The notes: generated by a model from the sequence alone, not told the origin. 64,000 nucleotides of DNA from Gillisia sp. Hel1_33_143 (GCF_900104765.1 NZ_LT629737.1:3348001-3412000), one strand, 5' to 3'. Counted from the stretch's first letter, positions 17,701 through 28,110 are shown. Made by a program: numbers and translations.

Positions 17701-20007
17701 TTAAACTGTGATCAATTCATTTGGAGTGACTTCTACCAACCTATCTTTTACTAAGATCTTAATAGCCTCCTCTCCTTCTAAACTGAAAGTAGTTTTATCT
17801 GCCGCTACCTTGATCTTTAAGATCTGATTTCTAAAATTCACTTTAAAAGAATAGCCTTTCCACTCTTCTGGAATTCTTGGGCTGAAGGAAAGCTTATCGT
17901 CTACGATTCTCATTCCACCAAAACCTTCTACAATGCTCATCCAAGTTCCCGCCATACTTGTAATATGGCACCCTTCTTTTACCTCGTTGTTATAATCATC
18001 AAGATCTAATCTAGAAGTACGAACATAAAACTCATATGCCTGGGCCATTCTTCCCAATTTCGCAGCCTGAATACTGTGTACACAAGGAGAAAGAGAAGAT
18101 TCATGAACGGTTAATGGCTCATAAAAATCGAAATGTTTTTCTAACTCATTTTCTTTGAAATGATCTTCAAAGAAATAGAAACCTTGCAATACATCTGCTT
18201 GTTTAATATAACAAGATCTCAAAATTCTATCCCAACTCCATGTTTGGTTTATCGGGCGCATTTTAGGATCTAGATCTTCCACAGGAATGATCTCTTTATC
18301 TAAGAAACCATCTTGTTGTAAGAAAACTCCTTTTTCTTCTGAATATGGGAAATACATATTGTCAGCCACATCTTTCCATTCCATTAATTCAGAATCTGAT
18401 AGATTGGTATGCCCCATAATTCGATCATAATCTTCTTTATGACCAGATTTTACCTTGTCTATCATTTGCATACAATATTCGATACACCATTTTGCTAAAT
18501 AGTTGGTATACCAGTTATTGTTCACGTTATTTTCATATTCGTTAGGCCCGGTAACTCCAAGAATCACGAATTTATTCTTCGCTTTGCTGAAGTTTGCACG
18601 TTGCTGCCAGAAACGAGCCACAGCAATCATTACTTCTAAACCTTTTTCTGGGATGTAATCAAAATCTCCTGTATAGCGCACATAATTGTAAATGGCAAAT
18701 ACCATAGAACCGTTACGGTGAATCTCCTCAAAGGTGATCTCCCACTCGTTATGACTTTCTTCCCCGTTCATAGTAACCATTGGATATAAAGCAGCGCCAT
18801 TAGTAAAGCCTAATTTTTCTGCATTTTCAATAGCTTTTTGAAGGTGATTGTATCTGTACGTTAATAAGTTTCTTGCAACCTGCTGATCTTTTGTAGCCAT
18901 GTAGAATGGAATACAATAAGCCTCAGTATCCCAATAAGTGCTTCCACCATATTTTTCTCCGGTAAATCCTTTTGGTCCAATATTCAAACGTTCATCTTTA
19001 CCAGAATAAGTTTGATTTAGCTGAAAGATGTTGAATCTAATTCCCTGTTGTGCTTTTACATCTCCTTCAATAGAAATATCTGCCATTTCCCAGATCTTAA
19101 CCCAGGTTTCTTTTTGCATTTGCAACAAAGCGTCAAAACCATGATCTAAGGCAGTAGCAAGTACATTTTTAGCTGCATCTACCAACCCATTTTTCTCATG
19201 ATTCATGTCTGTAACATAACCCGCATATTTACGGATCTTTACAGTGTCCCCTTTTTCAGCAAAAACAGCATAAGAGAATTCTATTTTGTTTTCTTCTTGT
19301 TTAGAATTGAAGTCTGCTTGAACTTTCTCTTCATTCACAAAAATTTCAGACTGCATATACGTGCACGCCAAAAACTCAGTTTTAAGCGTTTGAGATGTAA
19401 TAAAAGCCTGATGACCTTCTTCTTTTATAGCTACCGTTTTCCAGAAACGCTCTTCCCAGTTAGCATCGGTATTACTAATTCCGCTGTCTAAATAAGGTTT
19501 AAAAACGATCTTCGCTTTCCCGCTTAGAAGTTCTACATTATAGTCTATAGCTCCCAACTCATCCAATTCCATAGAAAGGAATCTGGTAGCAGTTACTTTA
19601 ATTTTTATATCATTTGGAAGAGTAGCCACAAAACTACGTTTTAGCCATCCTTCTTTCATGTTCAATTCTCTGCGGAAATCTTCAATACTTTTACACGTAT
19701 TAAGATCTAAAGACTCACCTTCAACTTCAACATCTATCCCAATCCAGTTTGGAGCATTCAATACTTTTGCGAAATATTCCGGATATCCATTTTTCCACCA
19801 GCCAACTTTTGTCTTATCTGGGTAATAAATACCAGCTATGTAACTTCCCTGAAAAGAAGAACCTGTATAAGATTCTTCGAAATTGGCACGTTGCCCCATG
19901 GCTCCATTTCCAATACTAAAAAGACTTTCTGAAGATTTCACCCGTCCTTTCTCAAATCCTTCTTCAATGATAGACCAGCTATCCGGTTGTATATAATCTT
20001 GATTCAT
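17701..20007 (-). CDS. GH65 disaccharide phosphorylase, probably maltose phosphorylase
   Basis: This 768-residue cytoplasmic enzyme of glycoside hydrolase family 65 has no signal peptide. It has the N-terminal beta-sandwich (IEEGFEKGRVKSSESLFSIGNGAMGQRANFEE), the alpha/alpha barrel with GSTYWDTEAYCIPFY (about residues 355-370) and ESHNEWEITFEEIHRNGS (about 415-432) carrying the conserved Glu, then a C-terminal sheet. It would convert maltose and phosphate to glucose and beta-glucose 1-phosphate. Family members also act on trehalose or kojibiose, but the adjacent beta-phosphoglucomutase and starch genes favour maltose. Its ATG lies 3 bp after the pgmB stop. Confidence 0.93.
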   Translation of the reverse strand: MNQDYIQPDSWSIIEEGFEKGRVKSSESLFSIGNGAMGQRANFEESYTGSSFQGSYIAGIYYPDKTKVGWWKNGYPEYFAKVLNAPNWIGIDVEVEGESLDLNTCKSIEDFRRELNMKEGWLKRSFVATLPNDIKIKVTATRFLSMELDELGAIDYNVELLSGKAKIVFKPYLDSGISNTDANWEERFWKTVAIKEEGHQAFITSQTLKTEFLACTYMQSEIFVNEEKVQADFNSKQEENKIEFSYAVFAEKGDTVKIRKYAGYVTDMNHEKNGLVDAAKNVLATALDHGFDALLQMQKETWVKIWEMADISIEGDVKAQQGIRFNIFQLNQTYSGKDERLNIGPKGFTGEKYGGSTYWDTEAYCIPFYMATKDQQVARNLLTYRYNHLQKAIENAEKLGFTNGAALYPMVTMNGEESHNEWEITFEEIHRNGSMVFAIYNYVRYTGDFDYIPEKGLEVMIAVARFWQQRANFSKAKNKFVILGVTGPNEYENNVNNNWYTNYLAKWCIEYCMQMIDKVKSGHKEDYDRIMGHTNLSDSELMEWKDVADNMYFPYSEEKGVFLQQDGFLDKEIIPVEDLDPKMRPINQTWSWDRILRSCYIKQADVLQGFYFFEDHFKENELEKHFDFYEPLTVHESSLSPCVHSIQAAKLGRMAQAYEFYVRTSRLDLDDYNNEVKEGCHITSMAGTWMSIVEGFGGMRIVDDKLSFSPRIPEEWKGYSFKVNFRNQILKIKVAADKTTFSLEGEEAIKILVKDRLVEVTPNELITV

Positions 20008-20010
20008 CGC

Positions 20011-20670
20011 TTACTTGGTAACTAATTTTTTAATAAAATCTATTTCAATTTCTGTGAAATCGGTATAAACGTGATCGGCTTCATTTAAAACAGCTTCTTC
20101 ACCAATTCCAATACTTGTCATTTTAGCTAAATTTGCAGCCTGAATTCCGGCAACCGAATCTTCAAAAACTACACAGTTTTCTGGGTCAACATTTAACTGA
20201 TCTGCTGCAATAAGGAAAACTTCAGGGTTAGGTTTTGCTTTGCTTACATCGTTCCCATCAACTATAGCATCAAAACTTTGATACAAGCCTACTTTTTCCA
20301 ATATATTCCTTGCATTCTTACTAGCAGAGCCTAAAGCAATTGGAATATCATTTTCTTTTAAAAAATCAATGATTTCAGAAACGCCAGGCAGAATGTCACT
20401 TTTAGTCATTCCGGAGATATAAGAAAGATAATTATCATTCTTCATCGCCATTTGTTCCATAAATTCGTCTTCGGTAAGTGTTACGCCACCCCAGCCCAAG
20501 ATTATTTCTAAAGATTTCACTCGGCTTACTCCTTTAAGCTCTTCGTTTTGGGTTTCTGTGATATCAAATCCAAGATCATTTGCTAGCTTTCGCCAAGCCA
20601 AAAAATGAAATTTTGCAGTATCTACAATTACCCCGTCCAGGTCAAAAATGACTCCTTTACTATTGCTCAC
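20011..20670 (-). CDS. pgmB: Beta-phosphoglucomutase (HAD superfamily)
   Basis: This 219-residue cytoplasmic HAD enzyme converts beta-glucose 1-phosphate made by the GH65 phosphorylase to glucose 6-phosphate. The catalytic Asp pair is in IFDLDGVIVDTAKFH (residues 8-22). The cap has the HxxxW-type element FHFLAWRKL, and motifs II to IV are visible (GSASKNA, KAKPNPEVFL, VFEDSVAG). The gene starts with GTG at 20670-20668 inside the end of the permease gene (11-bp overlap), so translation is coupled to it. Confidence 0.94.
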   Translation of the reverse strand: MSNSKGVIFDLDGVIVDTAKFHFLAWRKLANDLGFDITETQNEELKGVSRVKSLEIILGWGGVTLTEDEFMEQMAMKNDNYLSYISGMTKSDILPGVSEIIDFLKENDIPIALGSASKNARNILEKVGLYQSFDAIVDGNDVSKAKPNPEVFLIAADQLNVDPENCVVFEDSVAGIQAANLAKMTSIGIGEEAVLNEADHVYTDFTEIEIDFIKKLVTK

Positions 20671-22180
20671 TTATATTAATTTTACGTTGAGTTTTTACTC
20701 TTAATGTTAATAATCCTGCTACAATCATAGAAACTCCTCCTATAATTAGCGCATAGATTGGCTCGTTATTGAAAAGTTCTTTAACTAAAAATCCTAATAT
20801 GGTTGCTGCAACTATTTGCGGAATTACAATAAAGAAGTTAAAAACTCCCATATAGTAACCCATTTTTGCTGAAGGTAGTGATCCTGAAAGCATGGCATAT
20901 GGTATAGACAAAATACTCGCCCATGCAATTCCAACTCCCACCATGGCCATTAACAATCCTATTTTATCTGAAAGAAAATAGATAGAAATAAGCCCTAATC
21001 CTCCTGCACAAAGTGCCAGCATGTGTGTGAATTTATTACTTGTTCTTCTAGCCAGTACCGGTAACAAAAATGCTACTGCTGCTGCAACTCCATTATAAAC
21101 AGTAAACATTACTGTTACCCAATCTGCCGCATCATTATAAAGTTCTGAGGTAGTGTCTCTTGTTCCAAAAACATGTCCGGTTACGGCCTGCGTGGTATAG
21201 ATCCACATGGAGAATAGTGCAAACCATGAAAAGAATTGCACCCACGCCAGTTGCTTCATAGCAGATGGCATGTTTAACATGTCTGTAATAATAATTGTGA
21301 ATCCGTTTCTCGTATTATTCTTACGTAATTGAGAAACTATCATAAATAATAGACCTATTATAATAAGACCTATAAATAAGATATAAAGTTCTTTTGTATA
21401 TTTTTCATAATAGATAAAAGCAGAAACTACAGTTCCCAAGATGGTCATTCCAAGACCAGACATAAACTGTACTTTAATGTTCTTTGCTTTATCTATAACA
21501 GGCTCTACTCGAGCTGGATTTTGCTCTTTATGAGACTTCTCAAAAGCTGCAAGCTCTGCCGGAGAATATTCTTTAGATTTAATAACCGTCCAAAGTACTG
21601 CTAGGAAGAAAACTATACCACCCACGTAGAAAGACCATTTAACAGAATCTGGAATGATACCTTCTGGAGCTGTGTTGCTTACACCAAACCAGTTGGTAAA
21701 CATATAAGGTAATAAAGAGCCAACCACAGCACCAATTCCTATAAAGAAACTTTGCATGGAAAACCCTAGAGTACGTTGCCTTTCTGGTAAATTATCACCT
21801 ACAAAAGCACGAAATGGCTCCATAGAGATATTTATAGAGGCATCCATCATCCATAATGTTCCGGCTGCAACCCATAAAGTTGGAGAATTTGGCATGATAA
21901 ATAGTGCCAGAGAGGATAAAATTGCACCAATTAAAAAGTAGGGTCTTCTCCTACCTAATTTGGTCCAAGTACGATCACTAAAGTATCCTATAATAGGCTG
22001 AATGATCAATCCTGTAACCGGCGCGGCGATCCATAGTATAGGAATATCCTCTACATTGGCGCCTAAAGTTTCAAAAATTCGGGAGGTGTTCGCGTTTTGA
22101 AGCGCAAAACCAAATTGTATACCCAGGAAACCGAAACTCATGTTCCAGATCTCCCAAAAACTAAGGGTGCGTTTTTGCAT
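20660..22180 (-). CDS. MFS sugar permease, probably for maltose
   Basis: This 506-residue inner-membrane permease has about 12 hydrophobic segments and belongs to the SLC45/GPH-like branch of the major facilitator superfamily. The loop between helices 2 and 3 carries the family signature GYFSDRTWTKLGRRRPYFLIG (from about residue 66). A long cytoplasmic loop with FEKSHKEQNPARVEPVIDKAK (from about residue 212) separates the two halves. It is placed directly before pgmB and the GH65 gene, so maltose or short maltodextrin import from the periplasm by proton symport is inferred. It starts 132 bp after the lacI-type gene. Confidence 0.88.
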   Translation of the reverse strand: MQKRTLSFWEIWNMSFGFLGIQFGFALQNANTSRIFETLGANVEDIPILWIAAPVTGLIIQPIIGYFSDRTWTKLGRRRPYFLIGAILSSLALFIMPNSPTLWVAAGTLWMMDASINISMEPFRAFVGDNLPERQRTLGFSMQSFFIGIGAVVGSLLPYMFTNWFGVSNTAPEGIIPDSVKWSFYVGGIVFFLAVLWTVIKSKEYSPAELAAFEKSHKEQNPARVEPVIDKAKNIKVQFMSGLGMTILGTVVSAFIYYEKYTKELYILFIGLIIIGLLFMIVSQLRKNNTRNGFTIIITDMLNMPSAMKQLAWVQFFSWFALFSMWIYTTQAVTGHVFGTRDTTSELYNDAADWVTVMFTVYNGVAAAVAFLLPVLARRTSNKFTHMLALCAGGLGLISIYFLSDKIGLLMAMVGVGIAWASILSIPYAMLSGSLPSAKMGYYMGVFNFFIVIPQIVAATILGFLVKELFNNEPIYALIIGGVSMIVAGLLTLRVKTQRKINISEQ

Positions 22181-22312
22181 ATCGTAAGTTTAATTTACTA
22201 TTACGACAAGCACTAGACTCGTCAAAACATATAATCAGGAAGTGAAAATATCAGTTTTGAGAGATATTAAAGTTGGTAAAGATATATATTTTTTTAAAAC
22301 TCCAATGTTAAA

Positions 22313-23332
22313 TTAAATTTTTGTAGAAGTACGTTCCACAAGTCCAGTTTCTACTATAACTGTTTGATAATGCTCCTCATCATCTTGATTTTCTAATTTT
22401 CTAATTAGAATTCTGGCTGCCTGCGCGCCCATTTCTGCCCCATGCTGATTTACGGTTGTTAAGCTAGGAATGAACCTTTTAGATAGTTCCCCATCAGTAA
22501 ATCCAATTACCTTCACATCTTCTGGCACCTTCAATCCATTTTCTTGGAAAGATTTAATGGCATAGATCGCAAAATGTTCGTTCACGGCAAAAAGGCCATC
22601 CATATTTTTTTCTTTCAGAAATTCTTGGATCTCATTCTCACTTAGATCAAAGTCATCTACCTTTAAGATCAAATCTTCATCGACCTCGATATTATTCTCC
22701 TGCAGCGCATTCTGGTAACCTTCTGTTCTTAATTTTCCAACACTTACATAATCTACGGTAGTCAACAATCCTATTCTTTTACAACCCAGATCTATCAATT
22801 TCTGAACAGCTTTTTTTGCACCATTTAGATCATCTATTATCACCTTGTCACAATATATTTCATCAATCACCCTATCAAACATTACCAAAGGCATCCCTTG
22901 GTTAATTACCTCATTTAAGTGATGATAGTCTTGCTTCTGCTGGGTTTCTTTGGCCACAGATATTATAAAACCATCGGTACTTCCATTAGCTAGAAGTTCC
23001 ATATTTATAACTTCTTTATCAAAAGAATTATTAGACATACATATAATAACATGATATCCTTTTTCATTTGCAACTTGCTCGATACCGCTAATTACGGTGG
23101 TGAAGAAATGATGCACGATCTCCGGAATAATCACCCCTATGGTCTTGGATTTCCTATTCTTTAAGCTTAAGGCGATATTGTTAGGCTTGTAATTATATAG
23201 TTTAGCAAAGGCCTTAATCTTTTTTCTAGTATCCTCACTAATTTCTGCACTATCTCTCAAAGCCTTAGAAACTGTAGAAATAGAGACGTCTAATTCTTTG
23301 GCGATTTGTTTTAAGGTTAATTTTCTTTTCAT
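22313..23332 (-). CDS. LacI-family transcriptional regulator of the maltose locus
   Basis: This 339-residue regulator has an N-terminal helix-turn-helix (LKQIAKELDVSISTVSKALR, residues 6-25) and hinge (KPNNIALSLKNRKSKTIGVI). The periplasmic-binding-protein-like effector domain covers residues 60-335. It is transcribed divergently from susC and upstream of the permease/pgmB/GH65 operon. A near-perfect 16-bp palindrome with a central CG, typical of LacI-family operators, lies in the 214-bp divergent gap at 23423-23438. The likely effector is maltose or a maltodextrin, by context only. The operator lies upstream of the susC promoter, so activation is as plausible as repression. Confidence 0.93.
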   Translation of the reverse strand: MKRKLTLKQIAKELDVSISTVSKALRDSAEISEDTRKKIKAFAKLYNYKPNNIALSLKNRKSKTIGVIIPEIVHHFFTTVISGIEQVANEKGYHVIICMSNNSFDKEVINMELLANGSTDGFIISVAKETQQKQDYHHLNEVINQGMPLVMFDRVIDEIYCDKVIIDDLNGAKKAVQKLIDLGCKRIGLLTTVDYVSVGKLRTEGYQNALQENNIEVDEDLILKVDDFDLSENEIQEFLKEKNMDGLFAVNEHFAIYAIKSFQENGLKVPEDVKVIGFTDGELSKRFIPSLTTVNQHGAEMGAQAARILIRKLENQDDEEHYQTVIVETGLVERTSTKI

Positions 23333-23422
23333 AGAATTATTATTCTTAGGACGGCAAATTCAATTTTCAGTAAAATTATCATAAAAAATCTGCTTGATCG
23401 TTAATTTACAAAAGTTTTCAAC

Positions 23423-23438
23423 ACGAAAACGTTTGCGT
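23423..23438. promoter_or_regulatory. Probable operator of the LacI-type regulator
   Basis: ACGAAAACGTTTGCGT is palindromic around a central CG with one mismatched pair out of eight. LacI-family operators have this form. It is 91 bp from the regulator's ATG and about 44 bp upstream of the putative -33 box of susC. Confidence 0.65.
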
Positions 23439-23466
23439 TGTTCCAATAGCTGAAATGACCCAAAAG

Positions 23467-23491
23467 TTGACCTAAAATTTACATACTTTTA
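23467..23491 (+). promoter_or_regulatory. Probable promoter of susC
   Basis: TTG at 23467-23469 and TACTTTTA at 23484-23491 resemble the Bacteroidota -33 TTG and -7 TAnnTTTG elements with normal spacing. The 55-nt interval to the ATG at 23547 leaves a leader of about 50 nt. Confidence 0.55.
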
Positions 23492-23546
23492 ACAACTGGA
23501 AGTGGAAATATAAAGTTAATTTTTAGTCAAACTAACAAAATCATTT

Positions 23547-26459
23547 ATGAAAAAATTATTTAAAAGCACGTTGTATCTGCTGTTTTTGCTGCCAATGAGC
23601 TTTTTTGCCCAACAAACCGTAACAGGTACTGTAACGGAAACTTCTAACGGAATACCTATTCCGGGAGTTAACATTATCGTAAAGGGTACCTCAAATGGAA
23701 CAGTTACCGATTTTGATGGTAATTATACCTTAACTAACGTTAGTAACGAAAACGTTTTAGTGTTTTCTTTTCTTGGATTTACGGCAAAAGAAGTTCCTTT
23801 TACTGGACAAAAAACAATTAACATAACGCTAGACGAAAGTCAGAACGCTTTAGATGAAGTTGTTCTTGTAGGTTATGGTTCTGTAAGAAGAAAAGATGCT
23901 ACCGGCGCCGTTAGCCAAGTATCTACAGAAGATTTTAACAAGGGTCAAATTAGTACCGCGGGAGAATTAATTACGGGTAAGATAGCCGGGGTTAATGTAA
24001 CTTCTGGTGGTGGTGCTCCTGGTGAAGGTCAGAAGATCATTATTCGTGGGCAGGGATCTTTATCCTTAAACAGCTCTCCATTATTTGTTGTTGATGGAGT
24101 TCCATTAAGTAATGATAACGCAGGTGGATCTAGAAACGCACTAGATTTTATTAACCCTAGCGATATTGAAAGCATGACCGTTCTTAAAGATGCATCTTCT
24201 ACTGCAATATATGGAGCAAGAGCTGCAAACGGAGTAATATTAATAACTACTAAAAGAGGAACAGGTCAAGAATTTAAATTCAACTATTCTGGAACTACCA
24301 GTATTTTCCGTCCTACAGATTATGTAGATGTAATGGATGCAGATCAATTTAGATCCTTAATCAATGAGAATGGAGCTCCATCTGATATTGAGAAACTAGG
24401 TTCTAGCAATACTAACTGGCAGGAACAAATTTATACAGAGGCTATTGGTTTTGATCATAGCTTAAGTACTACCGGAAATATTGGAGGTTTTATGCCAACC
24501 CGTGCAAGTATTGGGTATACAGATCAAGACGGTATTTTACGAGGTGACAACTTTTCTAGAACAACAGGTTCTGTAAGTTTACGTCCTTCATTTATGGATG
24601 GCCATATAAAAGTAGAAGTTAATGGACGTGGAATGTATACAGAGAATACATTTGCAGATCGTGGAGCTATTGGAAGTTCTGTAGATTATGATCCTACTCA
24701 ATCTATATACGATGCTAACTCTCCTTTTGGAGGTTACTTTACATGGTTAAATTCTGATGGTGTTCAAAATAGTTTAGCCCCTACTAACCCGGTTGCATTA
24801 TTAAATTTAATAGATGATACTGCAGAAGTTAGAAGATTAATTGGAAATGCGAAGGTAGATTACAAATTGCATTTCTTCCCAGATCTTACAGCTACTGTAA
24901 ATGTAGGTTATGACAAAACAAATAGCCATGGTAGAAAGATCGTTTCAGATCAATTGCCTTCTTCACAATTAGACTGGAATGGTTCTTATTCAAATTTTGT
25001 GAATAATTCTACCAATAAATTATTTGATGCGTATTTAACCTATTCAAAAGACATCAACGAGCACTCTATTTCTGCAGTTGCAGGATACTCTTACCAGAGT
25101 TTTGAAAATGATAACTATAGCTTTGATAGTGAAGCTCAGGAAGATGGTAACGATTTTGAATTTATAGATAAGTGGAGAAGCACATTATTGTCTTACTTCG
25201 GTAGAGCTAACTACAACTATGACGACAGATATTTACTAACTGCCACACTTAGAGCAGATGCATCTTCAAAATTAAATCCAGACGATCGTTGGGGATATTT
25301 TCCTTCTTTTGCAGTTGCATGGAATGTGGTAAATGAAGATTTCTTCAATTCTAATACAATTAATCAATTAAAATTAAGAGTTGGTTATGGAGAGATAGGA
25401 AACGTAAATGGTTTAGGAGATTATAATTTCTTAACTAAATACACAGGTAGTAGATCTAATGCAAACTATCAATTTGGATCTGGATATTTCCAAACCTACC
25501 GTCCAGAAGCTTATAATGAAGATCTTAGATGGGAAGTTGGTAAAACTCTGAATGCAGGTATAGATTACTCGCTATTTGAAAATAGAATTTCCGGTTCTGT
25601 AAACGCTTATTACAAGAAGACAGAAGATCTAATTAGCTTTGTAACTATAGATCCTTTCACTAACTTCTCTAATGGTATCGACAAGAATATTGGAGATATG
25701 GAGAACAAAGGTTTAGAATTTGAACTTAATGTAGTGCCTGTAAGAACAGACGATTTTACTTGGAGCATTGGATATAACATTGCTTACAATGAAAATGAAA
25801 TTACAAATCTGCCAGATCAGGTAGAAAAAGGTGGAATTAGTGGTGGTACCGGAAACAACGTTCAATTACATAAAGAAGGTTTTGCACCATTTAGTTACTG
25901 GGTTTATAAACAAGTTTACAATGAAGCTGGCAACCCAATTGAAGGCGCTTATGTAGATAGAAATGGCGATAATCAAATTAATGATGACGACAAGTATTTA
26001 TATAAAGACCCTAACGCAGATATTACAATGGGATTAAACACCAATCTTAATTTTAAGAATTGGGATCTATCTATCGTTTCTAGAGCAAACCTTGGTAATT
26101 ATGCATACAACAACATGGCCTCTAGTAGAGCTCATTTAAATAGAGCAACTGCTAATAACATTTTAACTAACCTGCATACAGATTATTATAATGCAGGATT
26201 TCAAAACATTACAGAAACCAATTTACAGAGTGACTACTATGTACAAGAGGCATCTTTCTTTAAGTTAGACAACATAACTTTAGGACATACTTTTGATAAC
26301 ATTATGGAAGCATCTAATCTTAGAATATACGGAACTGTACAAAATGTTTTGACAATTACAGATTACGAAGGTCTTGATCCAGAAATAGATGGAGGAATAG
26401 ATAATAACTTCTACCCTAGACCTAGAACTTTTACTGTTGGTGTAAATCTGAACTTCTAA
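23547..26459 (+). CDS. susC: SusC/RagA-type TonB-dependent outer-membrane transporter
   Basis: This 970-residue outer-membrane porter for maltodextrins has a signal peptide ending in MSFFAQ (about residue 21). A carboxypeptidase-regulatory-like domain follows (about 23-105, GTVTETSNGIPIPGVNI). Next comes the SusC-type signature ALDEVVLVGYGSVRRKDATG (about 102-121), the plug with LKDASSTAIYGARAANGVI, and a large 22-strand-type barrel ending in the aromatic VGVNLNF. With SusD it forms the lidded importer that takes up oligosaccharides using TonB energy. It is the first gene of the rightward operon, and susD begins 10 bp later. Confidence 0.95.
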   Translation: MKKLFKSTLYLLFLLPMSFFAQQTVTGTVTETSNGIPIPGVNIIVKGTSNGTVTDFDGNYTLTNVSNENVLVFSFLGFTAKEVPFTGQKTINITLDESQNALDEVVLVGYGSVRRKDATGAVSQVSTEDFNKGQISTAGELITGKIAGVNVTSGGGAPGEGQKIIIRGQGSLSLNSSPLFVVDGVPLSNDNAGGSRNALDFINPSDIESMTVLKDASSTAIYGARAANGVILITTKRGTGQEFKFNYSGTTSIFRPTDYVDVMDADQFRSLINENGAPSDIEKLGSSNTNWQEQIYTEAIGFDHSLSTTGNIGGFMPTRASIGYTDQDGILRGDNFSRTTGSVSLRPSFMDGHIKVEVNGRGMYTENTFADRGAIGSSVDYDPTQSIYDANSPFGGYFTWLNSDGVQNSLAPTNPVALLNLIDDTAEVRRLIGNAKVDYKLHFFPDLTATVNVGYDKTNSHGRKIVSDQLPSSQLDWNGSYSNFVNNSTNKLFDAYLTYSKDINEHSISAVAGYSYQSFENDNYSFDSEAQEDGNDFEFIDKWRSTLLSYFGRANYNYDDRYLLTATLRADASSKLNPDDRWGYFPSFAVAWNVVNEDFFNSNTINQLKLRVGYGEIGNVNGLGDYNFLTKYTGSRSNANYQFGSGYFQTYRPEAYNEDLRWEVGKTLNAGIDYSLFENRISGSVNAYYKKTEDLISFVTIDPFTNFSNGIDKNIGDMENKGLEFELNVVPVRTDDFTWSIGYNIAYNENEITNLPDQVEKGGISGGTGNNVQLHKEGFAPFSYWVYKQVYNEAGNPIEGAYVDRNGDNQINDDDKYLYKDPNADITMGLNTNLNFKNWDLSIVSRANLGNYAYNNMASSRAHLNRATANNILTNLHTDYYNAGFQNITETNLQSDYYVQEASFFKLDNITLGHTFDNIMEASNLRIYGTVQNVLTITDYEGLDPEIDGGIDNNFYPRPRTFTVGVNLNF

Positions 26460-26469
26460 TAATAGAATT

Positions 26470-28095
26470 ATGAAAATGAATTATATAAAAAAATTAATAT
26501 TAGTCATTCCGGCACTTATTATAGTATCATGCCATGACGATCTAGATCAGACACCTATCGATCCGGATAGTTTTACCGAGGCTGATGTATTTGTAAATGC
26601 AGATGAAGCTAAGGGTGCTTTAGCAAAATTATATGCTAGTTTAGCACTTACAGGTCAGGAAGGTCCTGCTGGGCAGCCTGATATTTCTGGAATAGATGAA
26701 GGTACATCTCAATATTCTAGAATGTTGTTTAGTTTAAACGAGCTTACTACAGATAATGCAGTGGTAGGATGGGGTGACCCGGGTCTTCCAAATCTTCATG
26801 CCATGAGCTGGGGAGCTAATAATGACTTTACTACAGCAATGTACTATCGTCTAGCACAAGAAGCTTCTTTTTGTAACTCCTTTATTTCAAACGCAGAATC
26901 TTTAAGTGATAATGATGAAGTTAAAGCTTACATAGCAGAAGCTAGATTTTTAAGAGCATTTGCTTACTACAACCTAGTAGACCTTTATGCAAATGTGCCG
27001 CTAGTAGACAAAGTTTCTACAGACTTACCATCACAATCTTCTCGTACAGAAGTTTTCAATTACGTAGAGTCTGAACTTCTTGAAGTTCAAGATCTTTTAA
27101 AAGAAAGTGGTGCTAATGAATATGGCCGTGTAGATAAAGTTGCTGCATGGGCACTTTTATCTAAGCTGTATCTTAATGCTGATGTGTATGTAGGTGAAGA
27201 TAGAAATACCGATGCTGTTACTTATGCTTCAAAAGCGATAAATTCTTCTTATAGCATTAACACTACAGATGCAAACGGAAATGGATCTGCTTATGATGAA
27301 TTATTCTTAGCAGATAACAATTCTAACGGAGCTCAGAAAGAATTTATCTTCGCTCTTAATTTCGATGGAAATCAATCTAGAACTTATGGAGGAACAACAT
27401 TTCTTGTGCACGCTTCTATAGGTGGTAGTATGGATGCTTCTAATTCTGGAGTTAATGGTGGCTGGGAAGGTCTTAGAACTACCAAAGCACTAGTTAATAA
27501 ATTTGACTATGCTGTAACTGCCAAAGATGCAGATGGAAACCCAACAGAATGGTCTGACGGTAGAGCTTTGTTCTACACAGAAGGTCAAAATCTAGAGATC
27601 AATAAGATCGCTAATACATTTACAGATGGTTATGCTGTTACTAAATTTACCAATATCAAATCTAATGGTGAACAGGGTAATGATGCAAGTGGAGAATTTG
27701 TAGATACAGATCTTCCTGTAATACGTGTAGCAGAGATGTACCTTACTTATGCAGAAGCTGTATTAAGAGGTGGTGCCGGAGGTGATCTTCAAACAGCTAC
27801 AAGTTATATTAATGAGTTAAGAGAAAGAGCTATTGGTGACGATTCTGGAAATATCAACAGCAGCGATCTTACCTTAGATTTCATTATAGATGAAAGAGCA
27901 AGAGAACTTTATTGGGAAGGTCAGAGAAGATCAGATCTTATTCGCTTTAACGATTATACATCAGGAAACTATTTATGGCCTTTTAAAGGGGGTGCTAAAT
28001 CCGGAACTGCAGTAGAATCTTTTAGAGATCTTTTTCCATTACCAAGTAACATTATCTTAATAAATACTAATCTAAAGCAAAATCCAGGCTACTAA
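26470..28095 (+). CDS. susD: SusD/RagB-type surface glycan-binding lipoprotein
   Basis: This 541-residue outer-membrane lipoprotein has a signal ending in ALIIVSC (Cys about residue 21) and then HDDLDQTP, a usual SusD beginning. The helical TPR-like core shows YIAEARFLRAFAYYNLVDLYANVPLV (from about residue 154), and the C-terminal SusD domain shows RVAEMYLTYAEAVLRGG, INELRERA and DERARELYWEGQRRSDLIRF. It forms the lid over SusC and binds maltodextrin through an aromatic platform. It is 15 bp from the next gene in the operon. Confidence 0.95.
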   Translation: MKMNYIKKLILVIPALIIVSCHDDLDQTPIDPDSFTEADVFVNADEAKGALAKLYASLALTGQEGPAGQPDISGIDEGTSQYSRMLFSLNELTTDNAVVGWGDPGLPNLHAMSWGANNDFTTAMYYRLAQEASFCNSFISNAESLSDNDEVKAYIAEARFLRAFAYYNLVDLYANVPLVDKVSTDLPSQSSRTEVFNYVESELLEVQDLLKESGANEYGRVDKVAAWALLSKLYLNADVYVGEDRNTDAVTYASKAINSSYSINTTDANGNGSAYDELFLADNNSNGAQKEFIFALNFDGNQSRTYGGTTFLVHASIGGSMDASNSGVNGGWEGLRTTKALVNKFDYAVTAKDADGNPTEWSDGRALFYTEGQNLEINKIANTFTDGYAVTKFTNIKSNGEQGNDASGEFVDTDLPVIRVAEMYLTYAEAVLRGGAGGDLQTATSYINELRERAIGDDSGNINSSDLTLDFIIDERARELYWEGQRRSDLIRFNDYTSGNYLWPFKGGAKSGTAVESFRDLFPLPSNIILINTNLKQNPGY

Positions 28096-28110
28096 TAAAT
28101 AATAAAGAAA

